From: DAIMFL01 sp964372215
GTDB lineage: Bacteria > Pseudomonadota > Alphaproteobacteria > Dongiales > Dongiaceae
Length of the DNA: 64,000 nucleotides
Assembly (NCBI GenBank): GCA_964372215.1
Contig: CAYJQC010000014.1
Coordinates: 62,001-126,000 of the forward strand
Reading direction: 5' to 3'
Within the stretch, counting starts at the first letter, position 1. The number at the start of each line of letters is the position of its first letter. Both the position numbers and the translations under genes were made by a program. Shown here in pieces: positions 9,481-19,154 of this stretch. Under the pieces are notes generated by a model. The model made no database searches. It had not been told where the DNA came from and saw only the letters and a list, made by a program, of their open reading frames with translations.

Positions 9481-10554
9481 TTACTGCCCGAAGGAGGTCT
9501 TCACTTCCTGCCAGAGCTCCAGATACTCCTGCCGCCGCTCCTCGGGGATCGGCGCCATGAACTGCAACCGCGCGACCACGGCGGGATCGCCGAGCACCTG
9601 GCGATTGAATGCCTCGGCAGGAAGCCCGGCATTGGCCTTTTCGTTGGCCGAGGCCGGGGCGCCGACCGCGCTGCCCCACTTCACGTAGAACTCGGGGCTC
9701 ACCATGAAGTCGATGAACTTCGCGGCGGCCTCGGCGTTCGGCGCGCCGGTCGCGATCGACAGCCCGTCGAGCCAGCCGATGGCGCCCTCCGTCGGAATCA
9801 CGAACTCGACCGGCAGGCTGAACGTGGTCTTGCTGCGCTCGGCCGAGCCGCTCCAGTAGACGGCAATGTCGAAATCGCCGGCCGCCATGTACTTGTTCCA
9901 CTCGTCCTCGGAGGACCAGAAGGTCTTGACCTGGGGCTTCAGCGCCAGAAGCTTCGCGCGGATCTGGTCCATGTCGGCCGGATCATTCATGTCCTGGCCG
10001 GTGGCGATGGCGGCGAGCTGAATCGCCTCGACCGCATCGTCGCGCCAGCCGACCTTGCCGGCATTGGCCGGATCCCACAGCGCCTGGATCGAGGTCGGCG
10101 CCGGGCTGATCTTCTGGGTGTTGTAGGCGTACGAGGTGACGCCCCAGACCCAGGCGACGCCGTACATCTTGCCGTCCATGTTGAGGTAGGGCGAGGTCCG
10201 CATCTTCTCGCCGAGGTCGCCGAGATTGCCGATCGCCGCCGGGTCGATCGGCTGGATCAGTCCTTCTTCCGCCGCCAGGCCGGTGAACGAGCTGTTGATC
10301 AGGACCACGTCATAGGTGCCGGGGCTGGTCCTGAGCTTGGTCAGCATCTCCTGCTCGGAGTTGAAGTAGTCGTGGACCACCTTGACCCCGGTCTGCTGCT
10401 CGAACAGGTCGACCGCCCATTGCTCGTCGGTGCCGTAGCCCTGCCAGTTGAGGACGTGCAGCTCGCCTGCCGCCGTCGCCGCGTGCGGCAGTCCGAGCGC
10501 CGCGCCCGCCAGGGTCGCCGCGAAGACGCCGATGGCAGCCCTTCGGTTGATCAT
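9481..10554 (-). CDS. Periplasmic substrate-binding protein (PotD/PotF family)
   Basis: Encodes 357 residues. The N-terminus has twin arginines followed by a hydrophobic stretch and AATAA cleavage region (about 1-29), so export by Tat or Sec is likely. The mature start (LHVLNWQGYGTDEQW, then FEQQTGVKVV) is the typical fold entry of spermidine/putrescine-type binding proteins. The preferred start at 10554 follows a GGGAGA Shine-Dalgarno; the open frame to 10620 is an upstream extension. First gene of the operon that runs to 1874. The ligand is not predictable, because PotD-like proteins also bind opines, betaines and other amines. Confidence 0.92.
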   Translation of the reverse strand: MINRRAAIGVFAATLAGAALGLPHAATAAGELHVLNWQGYGTDEQWAVDLFEQQTGVKVVHDYFNSEQEMLTKLRTSPGTYDVVLINSSFTGLAAEEGLIQPIDPAAIGNLGDLGEKMRTSPYLNMDGKMYGVAWVWGVTSYAYNTQKISPAPTSIQALWDPANAGKVGWRDDAVEAIQLAAIATGQDMNDPADMDQIRAKLLALKPQVKTFWSSEDEWNKYMAAGDFDIAVYWSGSAERSKTTFSLPVEFVIPTEGAIGWLDGLSIATGAPNAEAAAKFIDFMVSPEFYVKWGSAVGAPASANEKANAGLPAEAFNRQVLGDPAVVARLQFMAPIPEERRQEYLELWQEVKTSFGQ

Positions 10555-10767
10555 CTCCCAGTCCTTTCTCTGATTGCATGTAGACCTCGCGCGGGGCAGC
10601 GATCCCCGATCGACCACCACCGCCCGGGCAAGCCGGCCCGTCCCTCGGAAAGCATTATGGCGGCGGCCGGAGTCCGGTCAAGAATCGCCCGCAGGATGCA
10701 CGATTCCGCGGATACTGGAACATACCAGCGAGCCTCGCTGTCCGCGGCGCCCGGCCCGGGAAGCGCC

Positions 10768-10795
10768 TTGACAAGCGCCGGCCACTGCATATCTT
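10768..10795 (+). promoter_or_regulatory. Candidate sigma-70 promoter for the SUF operon
   Basis: TTGACA at 10768-10773 and TATCTT at 10790-10795 are 16 bp apart, about 47 bp before the rrf2 start. Just downstream, 10804-10816 carries an imperfect inverted repeat (GACTG-AAA-CGGTC). It would be well placed for autoregulation by the Rrf2 protein, but I know of no matching consensus. Confidence 0.4.
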
Positions 10796-10842
10796 CCAAT
10801 CACGACTGAAACGGTCATAATTTCGATGGAGAGCGCACCCAG

Positions 10843-11319
10843 ATGATTCGCGCAAGCCGCTTGGCGGACTATGGTGTCGTCCTGGCGGGACACATGGCGT
10901 CCCGGCCCGAGACATTCTACGCCGCCGTCGACCTGGCGGCAGTGACCCAGTTGCCGGCGCCCACCGTCAGCAAGGTGCTGGCCGCCCTGACCCGCGCCGG
11001 CGTGCTGTTGTCCCATCGTGGCGCCCGCGGCGGCTATCGCCTGGCCCGGGCCCCCAAGGACATCTCCGCCGCCGAGATCGTGGTCGCGCTCGACGGGCCG
11101 ATCGCGATGACGCTGTGCATCGAGCACGGCGACGGTGCCTGCGAGGTCGAGACCGCCTGTCCGTCGCGACGCGGCTGGAAGCGGATCAACGCCGCCATCC
11201 GCCAGGCGCTCGAAGACGTGTCGCTCGCTGATCTGGCGGCGCCGATCGAACCGCCCCGCCCCGCCTGCGCCACCGACCTGCCGGCGGAAATCGGCATGGC
11301 CATCCGCGGCATGTCCTGA
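10843..11319 (+). CDS. Rrf2-family SUF operon regulator
   Basis: Encodes 158 residues. An N-terminal winged helix (LADYGVVLAGHM, then TVSKVLAALTRAG and GGYRLAR) is followed by three cysteines (C92, C100, C106) spaced as in IscR-like proteins that bind a [2Fe-2S] cluster. Known relatives next to suf genes (IscR/SufR-type) sense cluster status and repress the operon. It is the first gene of the operon and is separated from sufB by 20 bp. Confidence 0.92.
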   Translation: MIRASRLADYGVVLAGHMASRPETFYAAVDLAAVTQLPAPTVSKVLAALTRAGVLLSHRGARGGYRLARAPKDISAAEIVVALDGPIAMTLCIEHGDGACEVETACPSRRGWKRINAAIRQALEDVSLADLAAPIEPPRPACATDLPAEIGMAIRGMS

Positions 11320-11339
11320 GTCCCGAAGAGAGCACATCG

Positions 11340-12806
<1,467 letters not shown>

Positions 12807-12820
12807 GCCGGCGCGAACCC

Positions 12821-13600
12821 ATGACCACGGACGGAACCATGCTCGAGATTGCCAATCTGCACGCCACCGTCGACGGCAAGGAGATCCTGAGGGGCCTCGA
12901 CCTCGTTATCGGCGCCGGCGAAGTACACGCCATCATGGGCCCGAACGGTTCGGGCAAGAGCACGCTCGCCCATGTACTGTCGGGCCGCGACGGCTACGAG
13001 GTCACCCAGGGCAGCGTGCGCTTCGAAGGCAAGGACCTGCTGGCGCTCAATCCCGAGGAGCGGGCGCGCGAGGGCATCTTCCTGGCGTTCCAGTACCCGG
13101 TGGAGATTCCCGGCGTCGCCACCATGAACTTCCTGAAGACCGCGGTGAATTCGGTCCGCCGCCATCGCGGCCTGGCCGAGCTCGACGCCATGGAGTTCCT
13201 CAAGCTGGTGCGCACCAAGCGCGATGCCATCGGCATCGGCGAGGAAATGCTGAAGCGAGCCCTCAATGTCGGCTTCTCCGGCGGCGAGAAAAAGCGCAAC
13301 GAGGTGCTGCAGATGGCGCTGCTCGAGCCCAAGCTCGCGGTGCTCGACGAGACCGATTCCGGCCTCGATATCGACGCCCTCCGGATCGTCGCCGACGGCA
13401 TCAACGCCTTGCGCGCGCCCGACCGGGCGATCCTGATGATCACCCATTACCAGCGCCTGCTCGACTACGTGCAGCCGGACCGGGTCCATGTGCTGGCCGG
13501 CGGCCGGATCGTACGCTCGGGCGGCAAGGAGCTAGCGCTGCAGCTCGAGAAGGAAGGCTACGGCGAGATCGCGCCCCCGACCAAAACGGCGGCGGCCTGA
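12821..13600 (+). CDS. sufC: Fe-S cluster assembly ATPase SufC
   Basis: Encodes 259 residues. ABC-type ATPase of the SufBCD complex with Walker A GPNGSGKST (40-48), signature FSGGEKKRNE and Walker B LAVLDETDSGLD. The SufC-typical HYQRLLDYVQPD segment is present near the C-terminus. Two in-frame ATGs, at 12821 and 12839, both lack a strong Shine-Dalgarno. The second would give the usual SufC N-terminus MLEI. Confidence 0.95.
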   Translation: MTTDGTMLEIANLHATVDGKEILRGLDLVIGAGEVHAIMGPNGSGKSTLAHVLSGRDGYEVTQGSVRFEGKDLLALNPEERAREGIFLAFQYPVEIPGVATMNFLKTAVNSVRRHRGLAELDAMEFLKLVRTKRDAIGIGEEMLKRALNVGFSGGEKKRNEVLQMALLEPKLAVLDETDSGLDIDALRIVADGINALRAPDRAILMITHYQRLLDYVQPDRVHVLAGGRIVRSGGKELALQLEKEGYGEIAPPTKTAAA

Positions 13601-13623
13601 GGAACGTGACGGGAAGCCGAGCC

Positions 13624-14976
13624 ATGCCAGCCACCCGCCCCGCGTCCATTGCCCTGCCCTACGCCGCCCGCCAGGCGGCGGCGATCGATCGGCTGCCTGG
13701 CGCCGGCGTCGACTGGCTGCGCCGCCTGCGCGCCGACGCCTTCGAGCGGGTCGTCAACGACGGCGTGCCGAGTGTGCGCGTCGAACGCTGGAAGTACACC
13801 AATCTCGCCGCCCTGGCGCAAACCGAGTTCGAGGTGGCCGCCAACGATGCCGGCACGGCCCTCCCGGTCGCGCTGCCGCAGTTTTTCGCAGATGGCATCG
13901 CCAGCCATCGCATGGTGTTCGTGAACGGCCTGTTCCGCCGCGAGCTGTCCGATCTCGCCGGACTGCCCGACGGCGCGACCGTCGAAAGCCTGGCCGATGC
14001 GCTGGCCCGCGACCCCGACGCGCTTGCCGCCAGTTTCGCGCAGCGGGCAGCCAGGGATGGCCTCGAAGCGCTCAATACCGCACTGGCCGCCGATGGCGCC
14101 GTGTTCCGACTGGCGCCGGGCGCGCGGCTGGAACGCCCGCTGGTCCTGATCTTCCTCGGCAACGCCGCGGACACGCCCGTCGCCTTCCATCCGCGCAACG
14201 TGATCGTCGCCGGCGCCGGCAGCGCCGCGACCCTGGTCGAGCTGCACGTGCCCGCGGCTGCGTCGAGCGCGAACGAGGCGGTCTACTGGTCGCAGCCGGT
14301 CACCGACATCGTCGTCGGCGCCGGTGCCGCGTTGCGTCACTACAAGAGCCAGCAGGAGAGCCTGCGCGCGTTCCACCTGGCGTCGACCACGGTCCGGGTC
14401 GACGACGCCGGCAGCTACGACAGCTTCAGCCTCGCGGTCGGCGGCGCGCTGGCCCGCAACGAGATCGCCGTGACCCTGGACGGCCCCGGCGCGTCCTGCC
14501 GGCTCGACGGCGGCTATCTCGCGCGCGGCCGGCAGCATATCGACAACACCACCGAGATCGTCCACGCCAAGCCGAACACCACCAGCCGCGAGGCCTTCAA
14601 GGGCGTCCTCGACGACCAGGGCCGCGGCGTTTTCCAGGGCCGCATCGTCGTGGCCAAGGACGCCCAGAAGAGCGACGGCCAGCAGAGTTCGCGCACCCTG
14701 CTGCTGTCCGATCGCGCCGAGATCGACGCCAAGCCCGAGCTCGAGATCTACGCCGACGACGTCAAGTGCAGCCACGGCGCCACTGCCGGCGAGCTCGACA
14801 CCGACGCGCTGTTCTACCTGCGCGCCCGCGGCATCGGCGAGGCCGACGCCCGCCGGCTGCTGATCGAGGCCTTCCTGGGCGACGTGCTCGGCAACATCGC
14901 CGAGCCGGCGGTGCGCGAGGCCTTCACCGGCGTGGTCGTGCGCTGGCTCGCCGCGGCGCCGGAGTCCGACCGATGA
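13624..14976 (+). CDS. sufD: Fe-S cluster assembly protein SufD
   Basis: Encodes 450 residues. A helical N-terminal part containing ERWKYTNLAAL is followed by the beta-helix core. The C-terminal part has the SufD signatures GRGVFQGRIVV and DVKCSHGAT, and ends with ALFYLRARGIGEADARRLL. SufD heterodimerises with SufB and is needed for iron entry. The ATG at 13624 follows the sufC stop by 23 bp, and the end overlaps sufS by 4 bp. Confidence 0.95.
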   Translation: MPATRPASIALPYAARQAAAIDRLPGAGVDWLRRLRADAFERVVNDGVPSVRVERWKYTNLAALAQTEFEVAANDAGTALPVALPQFFADGIASHRMVFVNGLFRRELSDLAGLPDGATVESLADALARDPDALAASFAQRAARDGLEALNTALAADGAVFRLAPGARLERPLVLIFLGNAADTPVAFHPRNVIVAGAGSAATLVELHVPAAASSANEAVYWSQPVTDIVVGAGAALRHYKSQQESLRAFHLASTTVRVDDAGSYDSFSLAVGGALARNEIAVTLDGPGASCRLDGGYLARGRQHIDNTTEIVHAKPNTTSREAFKGVLDDQGRGVFQGRIVVAKDAQKSDGQQSSRTLLLSDRAEIDAKPELEIYADDVKCSHGATAGELDTDALFYLRARGIGEADARRLLIEAFLGDVLGNIAEPAVREAFTGVVVRWLAAAPESDR

Positions 14977-16229
14977 ATTCGATCGCCGCCGCGTCGCGCC
15001 GCAACTCCGCGCCCTACGATGTCGAGGTCGTGCGGGCCGACTTTCCGATCCTGGCGCGCCAGGTTCACGGCAAGCCGCTGGTGTTTCTCGACAGCGCGGC
15101 CAGCGCCCAGAAGCCCCAGCAGGTGATCGACGCCGAGATGCGCTGCTACTCGGCCGAGTACGCCAACGTCCATCGCGGCGTCTACCATCTGAGCGCGCTC
15201 GCCACCCAGAACTTCGAGGCCGCGCGCGAAAAAGTGGCGGGTTTCGTCAACGCACGGGCGGCGCGGGAGATCATCTTCACGCGCGGCGCCACCGAGGCGA
15301 TCAACCTGGTGGCGGCGAGCTTCGGCGACAAGTTCCTCAGGGAAGGCGACGAGGTCGTCATCTCCGCGATCGAACACCATTCCAACATCGTGCCGTGGCA
15401 GATGCTGCGCGAGCGCAAGGGCATCGTACTGAAGGTCGTGCCGGTCGACGACAGCGGCGCCTTCCTGCTCGATGCCTATGAGAAGCTGTTGTCTCCGCGC
15501 ACCCGGCTGGTGGCGATCGCCCATGTCTCCAACGCGCTCGGCACCGTGCTGCCGCTCGACGACATCATCCGCCTTGCCCGCGGCCATGGCGCCAAGGTGC
15601 TGGTCGACGGCTGCCAGGCGGTGCCGCACCAGCGGGTCGACGTGCAGGCGCTGGACGCCGATTTCTACGCCTTCTCGGCGCACAAGCTGTACGGTCCCAC
15701 CGGCATCGGCGCGCTGTACGGCCGTGCCGAGCTGCTCGAGGCGATGCCGCCCTATCAGGGCGGCGGCGACATGATCCGCAAGGTCACCTTCGAGAAGACC
15801 GAGTACGCCGATATCCCGTCGCGCTTCGAGGCCGGCACGCCCAACATCGCCGGCGCCATCGGCCTCGGTGCCGCCGTCGACTATGTCAGCGCGCTCGGCC
15901 TCGAGCGCGTCGAGGACCACGAACAGGCGCTGCTGGCCTATGCCGACGAGCGGCTGCGCGACGTGCCCGGCCTCACCGTCTACGGCACCACGCCGGACAA
16001 GGCGAGCATCGTGTCCTTCACTCTGGACGGCGTGCATCCGCACGACATCGGCACCATTCTCGACCAGGACGGGATCGCCGTGCGGGCCGGGCATCACTGT
16101 GCCCAGCCGACCATGGACCGCTTCGGAATCACCGGTACGGCGCGGGCCTCGTTCGGCCTGTACAACCGCTTCGACGAGGTCGACAGCCTGGTGGCGGGCC
16201 TCAAGCGGGTCAGGGAGATTTTCGGCTGA
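14973..16229 (+). CDS. sufS: Cysteine desulfurase SufS
   Basis: Encodes 418 residues. Group II PLP-dependent cysteine desulfurase that mobilises sulfur from cysteine. The PLP lysine is K238 (SAHKLYGP) and the persulfide-carrying cysteine is C376 (RAGHHCAQP). The ATG overlaps the sufD stop by 4 bp, so the larger open frame to 14766 is not used. The last base of the stop codon is the first base of sufU. Confidence 0.96.
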   Translation: MNSIAAASRRNSAPYDVEVVRADFPILARQVHGKPLVFLDSAASAQKPQQVIDAEMRCYSAEYANVHRGVYHLSALATQNFEAAREKVAGFVNARAAREIIFTRGATEAINLVAASFGDKFLREGDEVVISAIEHHSNIVPWQMLRERKGIVLKVVPVDDSGAFLLDAYEKLLSPRTRLVAIAHVSNALGTVLPLDDIIRLARGHGAKVLVDGCQAVPHQRVDVQALDADFYAFSAHKLYGPTGIGALYGRAELLEAMPPYQGGGDMIRKVTFEKTEYADIPSRFEAGTPNIAGAIGLGAAVDYVSALGLERVEDHEQALLAYADERLRDVPGLTVYGTTPDKASIVSFTLDGVHPHDIGTILDQDGIAVRAGHHCAQPTMDRFGITGTARASFGLYNRFDEVDSLVAGLKRVREIFG

Positions 16230-16693
16230 TGTCGGAGCTGCGCGAGCTGTACCAGGAGATCATCCTGGACCACAACAAGCGGCCGCGGAACCGCCGCCGG
16301 CCGGAGCACGCGACCCATGAGGCGCATGGCGACAATCCGCTCTGCGGCGACCAGGTGACGATCTATCTGACGGTCGAGGACGGGGTGGTGACGGACGCCG
16401 CCTTCGAAGGCCGCGGCTGTGCCATCTCGACCGCCTCGGCATCGTTGATGACGGATATCGTCAAGGGCCGACCGATCGACGAGGTGCGCGAGCTGTTCCG
16501 CCGCTTCCACGAGATGGTGACCGGCAAGGGCGCGGGCGATGCGGACATGACGGACCTGGACAAGCTGCAGGTGCTGTCCGGGGTGCGCGAGTTTCCGATG
16601 CGGGTGAAATGCGCGACCCTGTCCTGGCACACCCTGGCCGCCGCGCTCGAAGGCGACGCCAAGGCGGTCAGCACCGAAAAGGCGGGCGACTGA
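16229..16693 (+). CDS. sufU: SufU-type sulfur acceptor / Fe-S assembly protein
   Basis: Encodes 154 residues. NifU-N fold with zinc ligands C39 and D41 (NPLCGDQ), C64 (GRGCAIS) and C128 (RVKCATL), characteristic of SufU. SufU takes persulfide sulfur from SufS. The insertion between the second and third ligands (about residues 90-115) is the SufU-specific one that separates it from IscU. The start overlaps the sufS stop by one base (TGATG). Confidence 0.95.
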   Translation: MSELRELYQEIILDHNKRPRNRRRPEHATHEAHGDNPLCGDQVTIYLTVEDGVVTDAAFEGRGCAISTASASLMTDIVKGRPIDEVRELFRRFHEMVTGKGAGDADMTDLDKLQVLSGVREFPMRVKCATLSWHTLAAALEGDAKAVSTEKAGD

Positions 16694-16697
16694 CGAG

Positions 16698-17102
16698 ATG
16701 AATGCGATGACGGAAGACAGCCTGAAACAAGCCGAAATCCACGCTCCATCTGCGCCCGACACGGCGGCGGCGGCGGCCGGCACCGCTGCGGCGGCGCCGG
16801 AGGATCTGCAAATGGCCGTGCTCGACGCCCTGCGCGGCGTGTACGACCCGGAGATTCCCGTCAACATCCACGAACTCGGGCTGATCTACCGCTGCGATGT
16901 CTCGGCCGACGGCAAGGTCGCGATCGACATGACTCTGACCGCCCCGGCCTGCCCGGTGGCCGGCGAGATGCCGGGAATGGTGGAAAACGCGGTACGCGTC
17001 GTGCCCGGCGTCAACGACGTCAAGGTCGAGCTTGTCTGGGACCCACCCTGGGACCAGTCTATGATGTCGGAGGCGGCCCGCCTCGAGCTTGGATTCTATT
17101 AA
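16698..17102 (+). CDS. sufT: SufT (DUF59/MIP18-like Fe-S maturation factor)
   Basis: Encodes 134 residues. An Ala-rich, disordered-looking first 34 residues precede a MIP18/DUF59 domain with DPEIPVNIHELGLIY (50-64) and a conserved Cys in LTAPACPVAGEMP (C85). SufT proteins help transfer clusters to target enzymes. It lies 4 bp after sufU, in the operon. Confidence 0.93.
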   Translation: MNAMTEDSLKQAEIHAPSAPDTAAAAAGTAAAAPEDLQMAVLDALRGVYDPEIPVNIHELGLIYRCDVSADGKVAIDMTLTAPACPVAGEMPGMVENAVRVVPGVNDVKVELVWDPPWDQSMMSEAARLELGFY

Positions 17103-17125
17103 CCAGGACCTGCCAGGATATCGCC

Positions 17126-17467
17126 ATGCGAAAGCTGCCCAATGTCGTCACCGTGACCGCCGCCGCCGCCGAGCGGGTCAAGGCGCTCATGGCCAAGAGC
17201 CAGGGCGAGGTCACGGGCCTCAGGATCGGCATCAAGACCAAGGGCTGCTCCGGCTTCTCCTACTCGGTCGAGTATGCCCGGGAACGCAGCCCGGACGACG
17301 AGATCGTCGAGGACAAAGGCATTACCCTGTTCGTCGACCCGAGGGCCACCCTGTTCATCATCGGCAGCGAGATGGACTACGTCGAGGACAAGCTGCAGTC
17401 GGGCTTCGTCTTCCGCAATCCCAACGAAAAGGGCCGTTGCGGCTGCGGCGAATCCTTCCACGTCTGA
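17126..17467 (+). CDS. sufA: A-type Fe-S carrier SufA
   Basis: Encodes 113 residues of the HesB/IscA family. The three cluster ligands are C41 (KGCSGF), C105 and C107 (RCGCGESF). It accepts clusters from SufBCD and delivers them to apo-enzymes. Last gene of the SUF operon, 23 bp after sufT. Confidence 0.95.
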   Translation: MRKLPNVVTVTAAAAERVKALMAKSQGEVTGLRIGIKTKGCSGFSYSVEYARERSPDDEIVEDKGITLFVDPRATLFIIGSEMDYVEDKLQSGFVFRNPNEKGRCGCGESFHV

Positions 17468-17522
17468 CCTACGCGATCGGCCGGCTGCGCCGCCCTGTCA
17501 TCGGAATGCTTCTCCGGCCGAC

Positions 17523-17536
17523 TTGATCTGGCGCAA
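17523..17536 (+). promoter_or_regulatory. Degenerate FNR/FixK/DNR-type box
   Basis: TTGAT-CTGG-CGCAA. On the other strand this reads TTGCGCCAGATCAA, a variant known among FNR/FixK-family sites. It lies about 100 bp upstream of the hemerythrin gene, which would suit control by oxygen or NO. One half-site is imperfect, so the call is tentative. Confidence 0.4.
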
Positions 17537-17636
17537 TCTGCGCCGCTCCAGGCTGTGCTTCCATTTCCATATCGTGTGAAGGTCGCCGTCGTCGGGTTGC
17601 GGCTGGCGTCGGCCGTCCGCGACGGGAGAGAATGCC

Positions 17637-18185
17637 ATGCCCCGCGTCCTCGACGAATTGCGCCGCGATCATCGCAACATGGCGAAGATCCTCGCCATTC
17701 TGGACGCCCAGCTGAAGCTGTTCCGGGCCGGGGAACCACCCGATCTCGACGTCATGCAGCGGGCGATGGACTACAGCCTCGACTATCCAGATCTCTGCCA
17801 TCACCCGAAGGAGGACCTGATCTTCGAGCGGCTGGCCCGGCGCGACCCCTCGGTCCAGCCCCTGGTCGACCGGCTGCTGCAGGAGCATCGCGAGATCGGG
17901 CAGGCGACCCGCCGCTTCGCCGACGCGGTGCGCGTGGTGGCCCAGGACTTCCAGGTGCCGCGCGACCGCTTCATCGAGATCGGCGAAGCCTATCTGGCCT
18001 TGAGCCGCCGGCATATCCAGCAGGAGGAAGCCGAGCTGTTCCCCCGCGCCGACCGGATCCTGGACGACTCCGACTGGGCCGAGATCGACGCCGCGGCGGC
18101 GCGCAAGCCGGACCCGGTATTCGGCGGCACCGTCGAGGACCGCTACCTGGCGCTGCACGCGCGCATCGTGGAGTTGAGCGGCTGA
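17637..18185 (+). CDS. Hemerythrin HHE domain protein
   Basis: Encodes 182 residues. Four-helix hemerythrin-like domain with candidate di-iron ligands H12 (RRDHRNM), H55/H56 and E59 (CHHPKED), H84 (LQEHREI), and H126 and E130 (RRHIQQEE). Such proteins bind O2 or NO, or help repair Fe-S centres (YtfE-like). It sits just after the SUF operon and downstream of a candidate FNR-family box, which fits a role in oxygen or nitrosative stress. No C-terminal effector domain is visible. Confidence 0.9.
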   Translation: MPRVLDELRRDHRNMAKILAILDAQLKLFRAGEPPDLDVMQRAMDYSLDYPDLCHHPKEDLIFERLARRDPSVQPLVDRLLQEHREIGQATRRFADAVRVVAQDFQVPRDRFIEIGEAYLALSRRHIQQEEAELFPRADRILDDSDWAEIDAAAARKPDPVFGGTVEDRYLALHARIVELSG

Positions 18186-18275
18186 CCGGATGCGATGACC
18201 GACAGCATCCACCGGCAAGTCGCGCAGCGATTGCGCGGGGCCGTGTGCCGCGCGCCGGCTCCCTGAGGGCCGGCC

Positions 18276-18890
18276 ATGGGCTGCTATGACCGCCTGGTGC
18301 TGCCGCGGCTGATCGACTTCGCCATGGCCAGCGGCGAGGCCAGCCGCTACCGGGTGGCCACGCTGGAACCCGCCTCCGGCCGGGTGCTGGAACTCGGCAT
18401 CGGCTCGGGGCGGAATCTGCCGTTCTACGGCGGTGGCGTCACCGAGCTGGTCGGAGTCGACCCGTCGCCCGAGCTGCTCGAGATGGCGCGACGGCGCGCC
18501 GCCACGGCGGCGTTCCCGGTGTCGCTGGTCGAGCGCAGCGCCGAGACGCTGCCGTTCGAGAACGCCGCCTTCGACATGGCCGTCGCGACCTGGACGCTGT
18601 GCTCGATCCCCAATGCGGCGGCCGCGCTCGGCGAGCTCCGCCGCGTGCTCAAGCCGGGCGGCCGCCTGCTGTTCGTAGAGCACGGCCAGGCACCTGACGC
18701 CGGCGTCGCCCGCTGGCAGCGGCGCCTGACGCCCTATTGGCGGCGCTGTGCCGGCGGCTGCCATCTCGACCGCCCGATCGACCGCCTGGTCGCGGCGGCC
18801 GGGTTTCACATCGAACATTTGGAAACCGGCTATGCCCGCGCGCCCCGGGTGCTGGGCTACATGTATCGCGGCGTCGCCCGTCCCGGCTGA
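18276..18890 (+). CDS. Class I SAM-dependent methyltransferase
   Basis: Encodes 204 residues of the Methyltransf_11 type. Motif I is VLELGIGSGRNLPFY (37-51), the acidic loop is VGVDPSPE, and the post-motif FVEHGQAPD plus CHLDRP resemble the METTL7/UbiE-like group. The substrate cannot be predicted. It follows the hemerythrin gene by 90 bp on the same strand and may be cotranscribed. Confidence 0.85.
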   Translation: MGCYDRLVLPRLIDFAMASGEASRYRVATLEPASGRVLELGIGSGRNLPFYGGGVTELVGVDPSPELLEMARRRAATAAFPVSLVERSAETLPFENAAFDMAVATWTLCSIPNAAAALGELRRVLKPGGRLLFVEHGQAPDAGVARWQRRLTPYWRRCAGGCHLDRPIDRLVAAAGFHIEHLETGYARAPRVLGYMYRGVARPG

Positions 18891-18905
18891 AGCGCAACAC
18901 CCCCG

Positions 18906-19154
18906 TCAGCCGCCGGCCCTGGCCGCCAGATACGCCACGGCGCCGTTGATGCTGGCCAGCCTGGGGTAGTCGATTTCGGGGATGTCGATCTTCAGCCGCT
19001 CGTGCAGCGCGGTAATGAAGTTCAGGAAGTCCATGGAATCGATGTCGAGTTCGTCGCGCAGCGCGGCGTCGCCGTCGATCGACGACGGGTCCGCCTCCGG
19101 GGCGACGTTGCCCAGCTCGGCGAGCACGACGGCCCTGATGTCGACTTCGGTCAT
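18906..19154 (-). CDS. Acyl carrier protein
   Basis: Encodes 82 residues with the phosphopantetheine-attachment motif DIDSMDF (Ser40) and the acidic four-helix pattern of an ACP. It is not the fatty-acid AcpP gene by context. Instead it is the last gene of a 2-oxoacid dehydrogenase operon and its ATG overlaps the E2 stop by 4 bp (19151-19154). That coupling suggests it receives or carries an acyl group made by, or fed into, the complex, which is inference. It converges on the methyltransferase gene with 15 bp between stops. Confidence 0.92.
   Translation of the reverse strand: MTEVDIRAVVLAELGNVAPEADPSSIDGDAALRDELDIDSMDFLNFITALHERLKIDIPEIDYPRLASINGAVAYLAARAGG

Noticed and set aside
8170..10809. 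A plus-strand open frame of 879 codons across the ABC transporter genes
   Set aside because: Composition is Gln/Arg/His-rich and it mirrors the minus-strand permease and binding-protein genes; no family resemblance.
13558..14775. A 405-codon minus-strand frame opposite sufD
   Set aside because: sufD is unambiguous in the plus frame, and the antisense product has no recognisable features.
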